From Tetraselmis striata (taxonomy: Eukaryota > Chlorophyta > Chlorodendrophyceae > Chlorodendrales > Chlorodendraceae), in the NCBI GenBank assembly GCA_006384855.1, contig VCJN01000480.1:90286-154285 (forward strand): 64,000 nt of DNA, written 5' to 3'. The position numbers and the translations under genes were made by a program. Under the pieces are notes generated by a model. The model had not been told where the DNA came from. It did not search any database and saw only the letters and a program-made list of their open reading frames with translations. Below, in pieces: positions 24,134-37,300 of the stretch (position 1 is the first letter of the stretch; each line of letters opens with the position of its first letter).

Positions 24134-27100
24134 GAGACCAAGTATGGGCTTCGAGCGAATGCGTGGCAGGTATCGGTCGTCTGCATCCTCACGGTCCTCA
24201 TCGGCGGAGTCTTGCAGGTAGGTGGTTGAGGAGCCCCCCCCCCCCCCCCCCCCCCCCCCCCGGGGGGGCAGTACGAGCTTAGGGCCCGTACATCCACCTG
24301 CGTATATGTATTGTCTCTCGCCCCGTCTGCTGCCGGCCGCTTCGCGTGACGGCGGGGTGAGCCAGGTGCGCGGACCGCTCACGCCCACAGCAACGCTGTT
24401 CGGCCGCAGGTGACGAAGCTCATGGTTGTGGACAGCGCCGGCCGGGAGTTTGGGCTGGTGAGTCTGGCCTCGCAGCATGCGCGAACCCCAATGCAGTCCT
24501 CCTCTCCCTGCTACTATAGAGGGTGCCCTCTGTTGCATATACGCTCCAGCCACATACCCAATCAGGGTGCAGTGGCGTCCCTCGGCCACCTTGTGCTCCC
24601 TGTGCGCCCTCCGTGGCTGAGTACATTACAGGTTACTCTCTGCTCCCCTCCCGCCCCCTCCCTCTTCATACACGCGTGCATGGAGACAATCATATACAAG
24701 AGCAACATGCGGAACTTGGTGACAGTATCGCCGCGTAAACATGCAACATGGATAGGGACGGGAGGAAGGGGGTAAGGTTGAGGGCGGGGTCTTGCGAGTG
24801 CCTCGTTTAGAACAATAGGGGCCCAGAAGGGGGGGGGGGGGGGGGGGGGGGGCTCAGGCCAGCAGCGATGCTCAGCCGATGTTGCATGCTGACAGGGGAG
24901 CGCCACCTCGCCTGTGCCTGTCGCTCTGGCTGCCCCCCCCCCCCCCCCCTTTCTCTGTAAACATGCAGAGTTCCTACTCCGCCAAGCTTGCGTACTTGCT
25001 TCCCTTTGGCCTGAGCAAGGCCTTGGCCAACCTGGTCGTGGGGTACGCCTCCGACAAGGTGAACGCGCTGCAGCTCCACCTGCGCACCCGCCCCGCACCC
25101 GCCCAGCAATCAACTAGCACGCAGGTTGCTGTGGCGCCGGGACCCGTGGCTGCCCTCCCGTCTGACGCCAAGGGCTCGCGTGCCTGAGCCGTGCAGGCAG
25201 GGCGGAAGACGATGGAGTGCGTGGGGTGGGGCGTGGGCCTGCTGGTGCCGATCTGCCTTGCAGCGGCATCCAAAAGCAAGTCCCCCCCTCCCACACCCCC
25301 TCACAACACGCGCGCGCGCGCGCACACACACACACACACACCACAAACACCTAAGCGCACAAACACTGGTTTCATTCTGGGCCATGCCCTGGCCAGCGCC
25401 ACTGGCTCGGATCCCGGTCCCGTGCCATCTTTAGGCAGCTGGAGAGAGCACGAGCGAAAGCGAGCTTCCATTTACTCAAAATATGCGTGGATCAACAGCA
25501 TTCCCAACCACATGCGCCCAGCGCTGCCGCCCTGCTTGCACTGCCCGCGTGGTGTCACTGACGTGGCGCCCTGGCTTCAGGTTCCGCCTGGGCCCTGGTG
25601 GTCATCGCAACGATCTTCCTCGGCGGACATCAGGTCACCCCCCCCCCCCTCCTTCCCCCTCGGCCCTTTCTCACTTCCGCCGTGTCGCCGTGCAATATTT
25701 CGGGTGAGGAGGCGCGCTGGCCCAGGTCGGTGGCTGGGCCTCATGCTGGCCTGCCTGTGCCGGGGGGTGACAGGGCTTGGCGTGGAGCTGCACCATCTTC
25801 ATCACGGTGGACCTGTTGGGGCCGGCGTCCAAGGGGCTGGTGCCCTCCCCCTCCCCCTCCCCTCCCAACCACACCTGCCAACCCCGCTGCTCCCCAATCC
25901 CTCCGCTTCTTCCAAGCTGCACCGCAGCTCCATGTGCGCCATATGATGCCTCGCTTGCCGTGCCCAGCAGCGCACATGCGCTGCGCTTACTGCGTTTCTG
26001 CTCACAGGCGGTGGGGCTGAACGAGACGGTGGGCTACACCGCGGTGGCGTTGTTTGCGAGCGTGTACAAGTGGCTGGAGGTGGGCGCGGGTGGCCTTGCC
26101 GGCTTACTATCCCCTCCCCCCACTACCACCACCTCCCCTCTTCCATGCTCATCAGTGTTCAATATCCCATCAATCATTGCCCTTTTATCATCATAATCAA
26201 TGATTCCATGGTCATGTATTACATGCTTTGCCATACAGTCGCAAAACAAAGCTTGCAATCTGAGAAGAAGAATTCAGACATAATCAAACCGCTCTCAAAT
26301 CCGTGTTTTTCACTTTCAAGATCCATCATCCATAATATGTATGGATGCTCGGGAAATATATATACATATAATATATATATATGTATATATATATATTTAT
26401 ATATATGTATGTATATATATGGATGTATGTATATGTACATATATATGGATGCTTGGGACATGTATGTATGTATGTATGTATGTATGTAAGTAAGTATATT
26501 TGTGGCTGATACATTCCGTGCTTACATAAGGAATATCCACAATTGTGCGGTTTTGTATTTGTGGTAAGCAAGAAATACAAATGGTGAAGTCCTCCTTAGC
26601 CAGTCCCTCAGCTGCAGCCCGCACCTCACAAACGATGGACCGCCAACTGCCTGAGCGCACGGCGGCTGCGCTGTCGCAGGGCAACGTGACCTGCAGCTGG
26701 TCGGCCGCCACCCTGAGCAACGGCGTGGAGCCGACGGTGTCGGCGCAGTGTCTGCGGTGCGCCGCGCCTGCCGTGCTCATCCCCCTATCGCCTGCTGCTA
26801 TCCCGCTATACGCAACACGAGGGACTGCTCCGCGCCGTACTGTCCTTGCCCCCCCCCCCCCCCCCTTCGGCCAGCGGCCGCGGATATTGAAGCCTTGCGG
26901 CGGTTGTGCACGAGGGCGGGTTTACTGAAGACTGTCCTTGAGCTATTTTTGGACTTTGCGACCCTGTGCATGGAGGTGTTCGACATTTTGAGGGCACTTC
27001 AACCCGGCCCTTACGCAGTAAATTATGTATGTATGCCGGCACCAAGTATTGTCCTTTTGTACAGACTTTTTAGCAAAGTGCAGTTTCTAGTCTCAAGTGC

Positions 27101-27926
27101 GCTCAAATTGTCCAAAACTGGTCGAAAACGTCGAAACGTCCGCTACTCTCTCACTGCATCTTCCACTACGGATTACTAACCCACCGCCTCCTAGGCGTGT
27201 GAGAGCCGGAGGGGGGAAGAGCCCTCACGGGTGGCGCGCCCGCGCCGCAGGGCGTCGCACGGGGAGTGCGCCTCGCCGGACGACTGGACCACGGAGTGCG
27301 TGGAGTGGTGCAGCTGCCACGGGTACGTCCAGACGGCGGTGTACGCGACTGCGGGGCTCATGGGCGCCGGGCTGCTGCTGTCGCTGCTGCTGCTGCGCGA
27401 GACGAAGGACTCGCACCTGAAGAAGGAGGTCAGCCCTCCCTCCCCCCCCCCCCCCCCCCCAACCCCATCACCCACCCCACACTGGCCGGTGTCCTACTTT
27501 CCTTATTATCGTTTACGTCACAACTCACGTTTACTACTTGGCGCAGTGCATCACTTGGCAACGACAGTTGAAACTTGGCCTTGGTGCCGGGAATCGTCAA
27601 ATCCGAGGTTTTAGGGTTTCAGCAACTTTTAGGGTGCGTGAAGGTGACCTGAACATCAGTCATGGACCCCCTTCCATGATGTGCAAAGTGCTGGTTGTAT
27701 GTCGCGCAGTACGTCTCGCAGCAAAGATAAACGGCGGGCGACTGGGGAAAAAGGGGTCAAAAGAACTGAACCCGGCATACGGTGATCTATCTCTCACGGT
27801 GGCCACTAGAGCATGATCGTGCCGCCTTGCATGTTTCGATGCAGTTATTATTTCGAGTGCGGTACTTGAGCTAGTATGCCGGTGCACGTATACAAACAAC
27901 AACAACGCGCGCAGTATCGGTCGTCG

Positions 27927-27957
<31 letters not shown>

Positions 27958-30900
27958 CCCCCTTTATCCGCTCCGCCGCTGTGGCATGATGAATGCGGGT
28001 GCGGCGCTGTCACTGATCGACCGCGTGCGTGTCACCTGGGGCGTCACAGGCGCAGCAGGAGAGCTGCGTGTCCGTCGATGGCGACACTCCTCAGGTGCGG
28101 CATGGACGCGTACTGGGGTTGAAATTCTAGAGACCCTAACACCCCCCAAATCTGCATTCAAGAGCGTTGTCCGAGTGGCTAGTAGTTTCTTTGCTCTGTT
28201 CTGTTGTGAATTCAGGTCTTGGGGGTGTGATGGTGTATCAGGGCTTACAACCTAACACCCTTTGTATTAGGGCTTACAACCTAACATCCTTTTAAAATCA
28301 AGACCGTAAGTGGGTTTTGGCCATAAAAGTTCGCCCCAGGACGTCAGCCGAAGCCGCCCCGGCACTTGACCTCATGCGCGAACTGCAGTCGTAGCCCTAA
28401 AGCCAGCCTAAACCCTAAAGCCAGCATAGCCATTAGACCATGGCCTCATTCGAACCCCAAAGGGCTAATGCATCAACCGGGGAACCCGGGGACACGGCGG
28501 GACAAAATTGCCGGAAATGCATCGGCCAGGAATCGATACCCGGACCTCTTGCGTACTAGACGACCGCTCAACCGAGCGGACAAGGGATGTACCTTGTTTC
28601 GGGCATATACGCACGTACGCATATTTTCATACAATCTAGGGACTCTGGTTTGGGGTCAAGAATATGGTGGGATACGAATGCAGACACACAAGTGAGTGAG
28701 TGGGCATATGGGTTGTTCATTGCCTGTCAGTCGCGCCGCTTAGCTGCCCGCCCAACCCGCCCGTGGTGCCTGACGGGGCATGGTGCCGCGCGTGCAGCTG
28801 TCGGAGGAGTACATGGAGGGGCTCCGCTCGATGGTGGGCCAGGCGCGTGCGAAGGACGCCCACTCGGCGCGGGGGCACCTCTCTCGCAAGCCGAGCGCAA
28901 GGACGGGCGCGGTGAAGTCGGCGGGCCCGGGCGGCGCGGAGGAGGCCGACACCGCGACGCTGCTGCAGCACCAGCAGGCGATGGTGCGACCGCTCGCCGC
29001 CACCCCTGGGCCGCATGCCTGGGCGTACGGGAACCAAATGGGGAGCATCACATCATTGGTGTATCACGTTATCGTCTTTGATGCCGCTCCAGGACTCAGG
29101 AGGGACGAAGCATCCAATCCCGCATGCGGGGTAAATCAAAGTGAAGGACGATGAATCCGGGGATTGGCATTCAGGGTTTTAATTCATGTGAGAAGGGTGT
29201 GCGCTATGGCAACCCTAAACCTGCGCGTTGGTGCTGGGCTATTAGCAGGATAGACATTAGGGTTTATGTAATTAGGTTATATTTCAACAAACCCTGAAAT
29301 TATGAACGGGTTTTTAAACAGCCTTCAGGGCCAGGCAAATGTGTCAAGATTAGGGTTCGCGATTTACAGGTTGAGAATTTAGGGCTCGGAAACCCTTCAT
29401 GTTCTCCTGCAGAATCGTGCGGATGGCCGGGACAGGGTGCAGCGGGGCAGAAGCGTCGTTTCAGTGGGGTATGCATGGCGTTGGCACTCTACTCATACCG
29501 TGGCCCACTGCTCTGACCTGAAAACCTGAACAACGCCCCCCCCCCCCCCCCCCCCACCCCCTTTTTTCTCCGTGCGCGCCCGCTGCCTGCTGCAGGAGGT
29601 CCAGCTGTCCCCCGTGCAGGGCGATGCCGCCGCGCCGGAGGCCAAGGAGGGGCGCGAGGGCGAGGCGGGCGGGGAGCGCCACTGCCCGGAGGACTCCGCG
29701 GGGCCGTCCGATCTGGCCCCGCTCTCCAAGGTACGGCCTCGCAGCTGTGGCGGCTGCAGCGGGCGAGGCGCACGTCCTCAACCTGACATGAAGAGATCAA
29801 TTGATTATGCCCATTCATCAATAATAAATGGGTGGGTGCATGGGTGGAGGTACATATGATCCCATGCTGACAAACCCAACAAAACCCTAAACTCAAACCC
29901 TATTCATCCTATGTCTAATTGCCTACCTTCGAAAAGGGATGAGGCAACGCCATGTACCCTTAATGTCTTTCTTTGTAACTGCCCCCTGCATGACTCGCAG
30001 GATGCCTCGCTGGACCTCCGTGGGATTCCCCTGGAGGAGGTGCCGGACCTGCCACGGTACCGGCGCACGGACGAGACCGTCATCGCCTACTCCACACGTG
30101 CGCCCCTCCCCCCCCCCCCCCCCCCCCCGCGACCCATCCTCCCCCACCCCCTCTTTCTCCTAATCCCAAGCATGCCGTCCGGCTAGTGCTCTGAATGCGT
30201 GCCATCTTTCTGCTTCCTCACTTTGCCGGCGTCTCACTGACCCACAGAAACAAGTGGAGTGTCGCTATAAAAGCGAACCCTCGCTTGATAGCAATGACAG
30301 GTGGTGTTGCTGGTGTCACAGCCTTATATCTGACAACACCCTCTACATTGAACCCTGAACAACCACCATGAACCCTCCCCCTACCCAAAAACCTAAACCC
30401 GCAACCCTAAACCCTATCAAAACCCAAACCCAGATTCTGACCCTGAAAGATCAACCGCCGGCGCCAATCGAGGTGTTGTGGTGGGGAGGGGGGGGCGACA
30501 AATCCCTCTCCCCCACCAGGGCATGTTGACGCTTGAGCTGATGCGAACGTGTGGCGCTGCGTGCTTTGCAGTCGGCGGGCTCTCCTCGTCGCGGTTCAGC
30601 CTGACGGGGGCGCTGCCGCCGCCCCACCCGCGCGCCTCCTCCATGAGGAGCCGCCCCATGCTCGTCATGTGCGCCGCCGGCTTTGTGATCAACATGACCA
30701 CGGGCCTCGCGTGGGGGCTCCTCCTCGCCTGGGCGCGCGACGGGCTCGGCATGGACGGCGCGCAGCGAAACCTCGCGTCCGCCAGCTACGAAGCGCTCAA
30801 GGCACTGACACCCCCCCCCCCCCCCCACAACACCCAATCCGCTTTTCTGGCTCGGCACTTGCTTGCTCCCCCCCCCCCCACCCTGGTCACCGCCGCGCAC

Positions 30901-33487
30901 ACTGTCCCTCATGCCCAGTGCTGCCTGCCCTCTGCAACGCTGCGAGGACAGGAGGCACGTGACCAGCCGAAAGGGCTCCCCCCCCCCCCCCCCCCCCCCC
31001 CCCGGCACACACACACACCATACATCACACAGGTAGAACGGCAGAGAGCAAGGGGGGGTGAAGGACAGAGGTCGGGGTGGGGGTGTAAGTCAGTGCATCA
31101 CCACCATACTCCAAGCCGATGCCGAACCAAGGGCTGATGCCGCGGCCGCATCCGGCGTCCGTTTACGGTACATCGAATCCCGTGTGCCATTGAACCCCGC
31201 GGATCAGCCCCTGAGGATCGGTGAATCCGCTGCGCCGATGCCTGGACAACAAGCTACTTGCGCCCACATCCCTCTGACCAGCTATATAGCTTCACGAATT
31301 GCAACGGCTTTGCGAGGTATGTACCTTACATGGGTCAGAGCAACCTTGCACCTTGACGTCGGTGCGCGTGATTAACAGTCAAACGTCGGCGCAGCTATAC
31401 ATATACACACTGCGGACAATAACCTGCTTATCCAGAGGTCAAAAGTAAACTTCGCCCCGGGTCATCGGCCGAAGCCGCCCCAGCACTTGACATCTTGCGC
31501 CAACTGCAGTCGCAGGTCTGGCATAGCCCTGAGACCATTGCCTCATTCGAATTCAGAAGGTCAAATGTGGACGAAACTGTAGCGAATGTTGTAGCAAATG
31601 TTCTTACGGGTTGCACGCGGCGCCAGTTTGAGCCTTACAATGAGGGTCCTTACCGGCGCGTCGGCGCCTCTAGCTGAAGACTGATGCGCCGGGGCACTAG
31701 CTAGAGGAGCTTCAGAGGGGTTATAAGCCCCGGGGTGCTGACTCAGTGTGTGTTTGTGCCACCCCTGCGGGCGGGTGTGCAGGGGGTGTCGCAGCTGCTG
31801 GCCGGGCTGCTCTCGGATAAGATCGGCCGGAAGTGGCCCATCGCGGTCGGCCTCCTCGTCGCGGCCGCTGGGCTGCTGGTGGCGGTGTTCGGCATGGGCT
31901 TTGACGGCGCGCTGCTGGCCGGGGGGCGCCTCGGCGCGGCAGACGATGGACCTCCAGTTTGGCCACCTCGTCATCGCCGCCTGCCTGATGGGGTGAGGGG
32001 CCGCCAGGGCTGCCCCCGTGCTCGGCTTTTGGGGTGTTAACTTGAGTACGGGTGCCGGCGCAGTAACAAGACTCGCGCGAATAAGAAAATGCCCTGCCTG
32101 CCTGCCTGCCTGCCCGCCTGCCGGAGGTCGAATGTAGACGAAACTATGGGCGGAACTATAGCGAATGTTCAGATAGGTCGCGCGCAAGCCCAATTTAAGG
32201 ACTATACTAAGGATTGGTAGTGTAGGTGCGTCGGCACCTGTGCTAACGATGGTGGTGATGAACGACATTAGCGACACTCTTCCAATCATAGTATATTAGT
32301 GATGTTACATGTGCCGCCGCATCTACAAGCACCCTGGCGATATGCCTCAGATCGGGGCTGATTGCGACCTGTGAGAACACTCGCCGGCGTTCCGCTATAC
32401 GTTTACCTGCGTCTGACCTTCGGCAGGGTGGGCGGCCGTTTGTCGCAATATGGTTGTCACCGCGCCGGCACCTGTACGCAATTGTTGCAACACGACAAGC
32501 GCCGTCATTACAGCCATCCGCAAGCGGAGCTGCGACATCCACTAGCCGCGGCTTTTTACAGCCGAGACCATTTCAGCACCGATGTCACCCAAACAAACGA
32601 GACCCTCCCCCCCCCCCCCCCCCCGGCAACGGAGGGACCCGGCAGCCCGGCGCTGACCTCCGCCCGCTCGCCCGCTCGGCCCCTGTCCCCCGCGCCCCCG
32701 CAGCATCGGCTCCGGCATCTCGTACCCCGTGATGATCGCCGCCGTGGCGGACCACAGCGGCGTGGCCAAGCGCGCGCGCAACATCGGCATCTTCCGGTTC
32801 TGGCGAGACCTCGGGTGAGCCCCTCCCGCAGCGACAGCCACAACGGATCCGCAGGCCACCTTCTCAGCGGCGGCACTGTGTGTGTGAGTGTTTGTGTGTG
32901 TGTGTGTGTGTGTGTTTGTGTGTCTGTGTGTGTGTCTGTCTGTCTGTCTGTCTGTGTCCATGTGTGAAGGTGTGCGTGAAGGTGCCGGCGCGGTACTAAG
33001 AACACTGCGAATAGAAACCCGCCGTGCCTGTCAGAGGTCCGATGTAGACGAGACCGTAAGCAGAAGTATAGCGAAAGTTCTCACAGGCTGCGCGCAGCCC
33101 CAATCTGAGGCTTGTAATAAGGGCTTGTATAGGTGCGCAGGCGCCCGTCGTCGCGTGCGTCATAGTGCTGGCGTGTCGATAACATGAATCCCTGTGTGTC
33201 ATTGAACGAAGAAAGAGTTCCTTTTGCCACCCGCGTGGCAGCGTTCTGGAGGCTCTCCTGGCCGCGCGCTCGCCCGTGGCTGAGCCGTGACTGGCTGCGC
33301 GGCGTGCAGGTACGCGGGCGGCGCGGTGTCGGGCCTCGTCTCCGACGCCTCCTCCCCGGAGGCCACCATCTGCGTCAACGCCGTCCTCGTCACGCTGACA
33401 GGCGCGCCCCCGGCCCGCCGCCCTCGCTCGCTGCAGCGCATCTGCGCGAACATATCCCGCATCGACGAAATGCTCCGCCCCTGCTGA
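24134..33487 (+). CDS. major facilitator superfamily transporter, 12 membrane segments
   Basis: Sixteen exons: 24134-24217, 24410-24457, 24969-25058, 25197-25275, 25581-25633, 25774-25839, 26008-26079, 26680-26756, 27251-27428, 28798-28983, 29596-29730, 30001-30097, 30572-30801, 31783-31992, 32704-32814, 33310-33487 (TGA). They give ~630 residues plus an unresolved N-terminus. Codon phase agrees at every junction. Introns at 25276 and 30802 use GC donors. The MFS loop signature occurs twice (YASDKAGRKTM after TM2, LSDKIGRKWP after TM8), and DLLGPASKGLAVGLNETVGY spans TM4-TM5. The second half has INMTTGLAWGLLLAWARDGL, GSGISYPVMIAAVAD and GIFRFWRDLGYAGGAVSG, as in bacterial-like MFS_1 permeases. 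Odd features are a six-Cys loop with an N-V-T sequon between TM5 and TM6, a ~130-residue charged central loop, and one extra G in the G6 run at 31921-31926. Substrate and membrane are unknown. Confidence 0.88.
26339..26500. repeat. AT-rich (TATATG/ATGT)n microsatellite in an MFS intron
   Basis: TATATATA tracts followed by GTATGTATGTAT repeats, within the intron 26080-26679. Confidence 0.9.
28300..28592 (-). mobile_element. tRNA-derived SINE copy with pol III-like head
   Basis: Read on the minus strand from ~28592, the head contains an A-box-like TCGGTTGAGCGG and a B-box-like GGTATCGATTCC about 36 bp apart. The family body then follows: GGGGTTCGAATGAGGC, CTACGACTGCAGTT and GGCGGCTTCGGCTGACGTCC. 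The middle carries extra CCTAAA-type repeats. It lies in the MFS intron 27429-28797. I take the head as tRNA-derived. Boundaries are approximate. Confidence 0.65.
31437..31557 (-). mobile_element. truncated SINE copy
   Basis: On the minus strand it matches the 3' half of the SINE at 14966 and 28300: TTCGAATGAGGCAATGGT, CGACTGCAGTTGGCGCAAG and GGCTTCGGCCGATGACCC, then the GAAGTTTACTTTT tail. It abuts a copy of the intronic repeat family at ~31558. Confidence 0.7.
31558..31690 (+). repeat. intronic dispersed repeat, copy 1
   Basis: Core GTCAAATGTGGACGAAACTG...TAGCGAATGTT...GTTGCACGCGGCGCCAGTTTGAG, ending in CGCGTCGGCGCC. It lies in the MFS intron 30802-31782. Confidence 0.75.
32050..32265 (+). 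repeat. intronic dispersed repeat, copy 2
   Basis: Starts GGTGCCGGCGCAGTAACAAG, followed by a (CCTG)n run, GTCGAATGTAGACGAAACTA and GCGAATGTTCAGATAGGTCG, and ends GGTGCGTCGGCACCTG. It lies in the MFS intron 31993-32703. Confidence 0.8.
32880..32955. repeat. (TG)n and (GTCT)n microsatellite in an MFS intron
   Basis: A TG-rich run passes into TCTG repeats directly before intronic repeat copy 3. Confidence 0.9.
32980..33180 (+). repeat. intronic dispersed repeat, copy 3
   Basis: Starts GGTGCCGGCGCGGTACTAAG, with core GTCCGATGTAGACGAGACCG, TAGCGAAAGTTCTCACAGGC and GGTGCGCAGGCGCCCG. It lies in the MFS intron 32815-33309. Confidence 0.8.
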
Positions 33488-34328
33488 AAGATGCGACTTG
33501 GTGTCATCGACACAAATATGTTATTTGCATATGACTTCTTTTGGCATACATGTGCGTGCGTGTGTGCTACATGTCCTCCACTTGCGTGCTGGTGTAGCCG
33601 TTTGTATGTCTTGGTAGTAAGGAAGCGACACACATGGTGTTTGTTTGTTCATTCTTAGATTGACGCCGCATACTTACGTATTTGCATTTGGCACTGGTGG
33701 GCGGATGGCTCTTTCGAGCAACACACTGCCATTATTCCTGCTGAGGGCTGAACAGGGCTGTGCGGAAAGGATCGAGTCGCGGGTCGCCTGATTAATCCCG
33801 GGCCCGCCGCTTGTGCTAATGGCGGTGGTGTGCGTGCAGGGATTGCTGTCTCGACTATCTATGCCGAGCGCCCAGCAAGCGCCCACCGCCACTTGTGATC
33901 TGGGCCTCGCTCATCGCCCCAGCCTCTCCCCGCTCTGTGAGGCGCGCCGACTGGCTACTGGGCGCCGTCCAGACAACCTCGAAGCACGCTGCCTCTTGAC
34001 GAGTCTACTCGCGCTTGCTGAGAGCCGTGGTGGCCCTCCGACGCAGTCTATTACACCAGGCGCCAACAGGAATTCGCATTATTAATTTTTAAATATGGAG
34101 GTCGGTCGCGACCTGCAACGTCACGAAAACACTCATTGGAGTTGTTTAGTAAAATTGACAACTTCTGTAAAACTGGGGAGAAGCCCATAGCAGTCCAGCG
34201 CACCGCCGCCTACTATTGCCGCCAATACCGTTCAATAACACGGTCGCTCCGGCGTCGGTGGATACGGGCTCTCGGAACTGCATGATAAATGAGTTCTTTA
34301 TATATATATATATATGTGTATATATATG

Positions 34329-34365
<37 letters not shown>

Positions 34366-37300
34366 GTGTGTGTGTATGTAATTAATATATATGTATATAT
34401 ATATATATATGTGTGTGTATGTGTGTGTGTGTATATGCATGTAAGACAGCTTATTGGGCGCGGGGGGGGGGGGGGGGTTCCATGTAATTGGGGTAATAAA
34501 CACTCTAGAGCGGTGACCTGACACAGTGTTGGGAATCCGCCTGATGATGATGTATGACAAACCCCATCCAGAAATGCAGATGACCCCCGCCAGCCTGAAA
34601 ATAGTCGCTGTGTTTTTTTCTCGCGCACTGCCGATACCAGCAGTGCGCAAACTGGTATTAATCGCGCAAAATTAACTTTGGAATGCGGCTGTACTGCTCG
34701 TCGCTCGCATGGGCTTGGTGCACCATCGCGCCGCTACGACGACTAGGAGACTACCGCATGTACAGTACCGACAATGTACCCTGTAGCGACTACCTGTATG
34801 AGATAGTCGCTATGTTAACAAGCTGCATGTATACGTTTTAGCGACTACATGCATATGCTTTTTTGAGTCGCGTGATCGCTTCGTCGATGCTGGTAGTGGT
34901 GTTGTACTCGCGCCATCGGGCCGCCGGCGGGCCATCATCGATCAGGCCGCCGCGCGCGACGCCGCGCCGCGCGTTATATTACAGCGACTAAATCTGCTAT
35001 GGATAAATATAAATACTATGGCGCTTTATGTAACACGCTATACACATGAAACACATACACACATGTATAGTCTGTACATATAGCGCTGTTACAGTAAAGG
35101 TAATGCCGTATATTTTAATCGCGCAGTGTGTTTGGACTGTTGTACCAGTCGTACCCGCAGTAGCACACAAATTTTACACCATTCCACATAAGTCTTTGCA
35201 CATAGAAATCCGCGGGTATCCTCTCCTCGGTGCCTAAGCCATGGGGCCACGGGGCCATGGAACCTTGCGTTTCAGTGTCTGCAAGCCTCCTACACCGCCT
35301 ACGGCAAGGAGGCAGCGCCGTTTCGCCCGGACATCATTGCACTTGTAAAAATATTGTGTCGGCAATGGAATTGTTTGACACAAGGCTAGAACCACCAACA
35401 CACGGTCAACGCACATGGGAGCAACGTGTTGGCGGTATAGCTACTGTTCGTCGCATTTGCATGCGTGCTTCCGTGTGGGTGGACACAGGGATGGGATGCA
35501 TGACACGCAAGTTGGACTACTATTTAAGCCCAATCAATGCATGACATCGTCGCAATGCATGTGCATACCCATGAAAGCAATGTTCCAATAATGTGGACAA
35601 TTCCCTACAATTTCAATCCCTCTATTTTCGAAGCTGCGAGATAAGCGCCGTTGGCTGCACCTCGCTGGGCTAAAGTACTACATGTAAAGTGCTTCCGATT
35701 CCACAGGGGCATGTTTGTCTACCACCCGCACCCTGGGCTTAGCGCGGGCTCGCGCCCATCCGCAGCAACAATTTCACGACGGGCTCACATGTGCCCGCGC
35801 ATATTGTAGCACATTCCACCCATGACCAAAGGGGGGGGGGGGGGGGGGGGGGCGAAAGGACGACGGGGTCGACGCAACATGGAGACCCATCCCAGAGGTC
35901 CTCGCGCCTGGGAGCTTGCAAAGAGTGGCACATTACGTGCCCCCATCATGCGTCCCCACCCACAAGTGACTTTTGTAACAATCGAGGCGGCGACATTCGT
36001 CTCAAACGAACAACTCTTGCCACATGACAGCATTATACGGTACATATATATACCCGTAGTCGCAGGTACACATCGTAATAGTGCTCGTACTCATACTCAT
36101 GGTACTAACTCCTAGTGCGTCGTGCTCATTTAATTGTCACAGCTGGCTGGCATACCAGGTTGTGGGGGTATCTTTCTCATGCCATTGAATTTTGCCGTTT
36201 ATATCGGATTTCGGGGCCATTCCGTGATCTAGACCGCCCTGCTCGCCGGCGTTCTAGTCCGCTATTCAGATATAAAATCTGCAGAGAAAAGGGCGAATCG
36301 GTATGAATTTCCGCGTGATTCCAAGTTACTGCTGCTCTTTGCATGGCGAGCAGTCAGTTTGAGAATGCCGCATCCACCCCGCCAGCTGTCCATAGACGCT
36401 AAACCATGCGCCGAGCAGCGCGGGGCAGGTGGCGAAGACATGATGCATTATCTCGACGACCATGCGGGAGCGGTTCTTCACGTACAAATGCCGGCGTGCC
36501 GTTCGCTCAAACCCGCCACAACCCCGGTTTCCAACACATGATTGTTACACTGATATCATTTCCACATGATAGGTGCCGCGCGCGCACCGCGCACCGTCGC
36601 ATTGGCCCTAGCACACGATGTGCACGACCTTTCACGATTTTCCCCGCAATGACAGCAACGGCGTAGGTTTTGCGTGGGTTTATCGACTGGAAGCCACCCA
36701 AGCAAAATCACACCTGGGCATAAAAACACGCAGACTTGTATGGCCTCTGGATATCCTGATCGCAGTCGACGCCCTGCGATACTGATGTAGCTAGCCTGGT
36801 CCGTACTACTCCCTCGCTGTCGTCGGGACTGCTTTCGCGCCACCTGGTCCCGGCGAATATACCATCATGCATCTGGGCATCATACTGGTCGCTACCTCGG
36901 CGGCGCATCACCGCCGTAAAGCATCAGTAAGAGCACTACTGAGCGGGCTAATAACATACGGAATGAAACGTGCGAATACTACGGAGTTCGGCGTATAAGT
37001 AGTTCGTGAGAGCAAATGAACCGTAGGCAGCTCCCATAAACGCATCGCAACGCCGTCGATTGCTGTTCCGACGGGGGGACGCAAGCTCGATGCGTGCAAA
37101 AAAGTTCGATGATTACAAATAACGATATTGGGTTGCTGCACCATGCGGCGGCGTTCGGATAGGGCACCTTCGAGAGTGCGCCACTGCTTGCCAAATGCTT
37201 ATTCAGTGTCGAGAGGTCCCGCACCCGTGAGCAGACGCGCCCATATTGTCTTGCTAACAGCTGGTCACCGACCAGCATTGGCGGCGGCTCGCCGTTTTAG

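Noticed and set aside
24230..24262. C/G homopolymers as purely assembly artefacts
   Set aside because: Exact lengths are doubtful, but their repeated placement after donors on the coding strand in two convergent genes is not expected from random sequencing error, so the pattern is reported as a finding.
31421..31700. tRNA or snRNA gene
   Set aside because: The resemblance comes from the truncated SINE and the dispersed repeat; no complete cloverleaf can be drawn.
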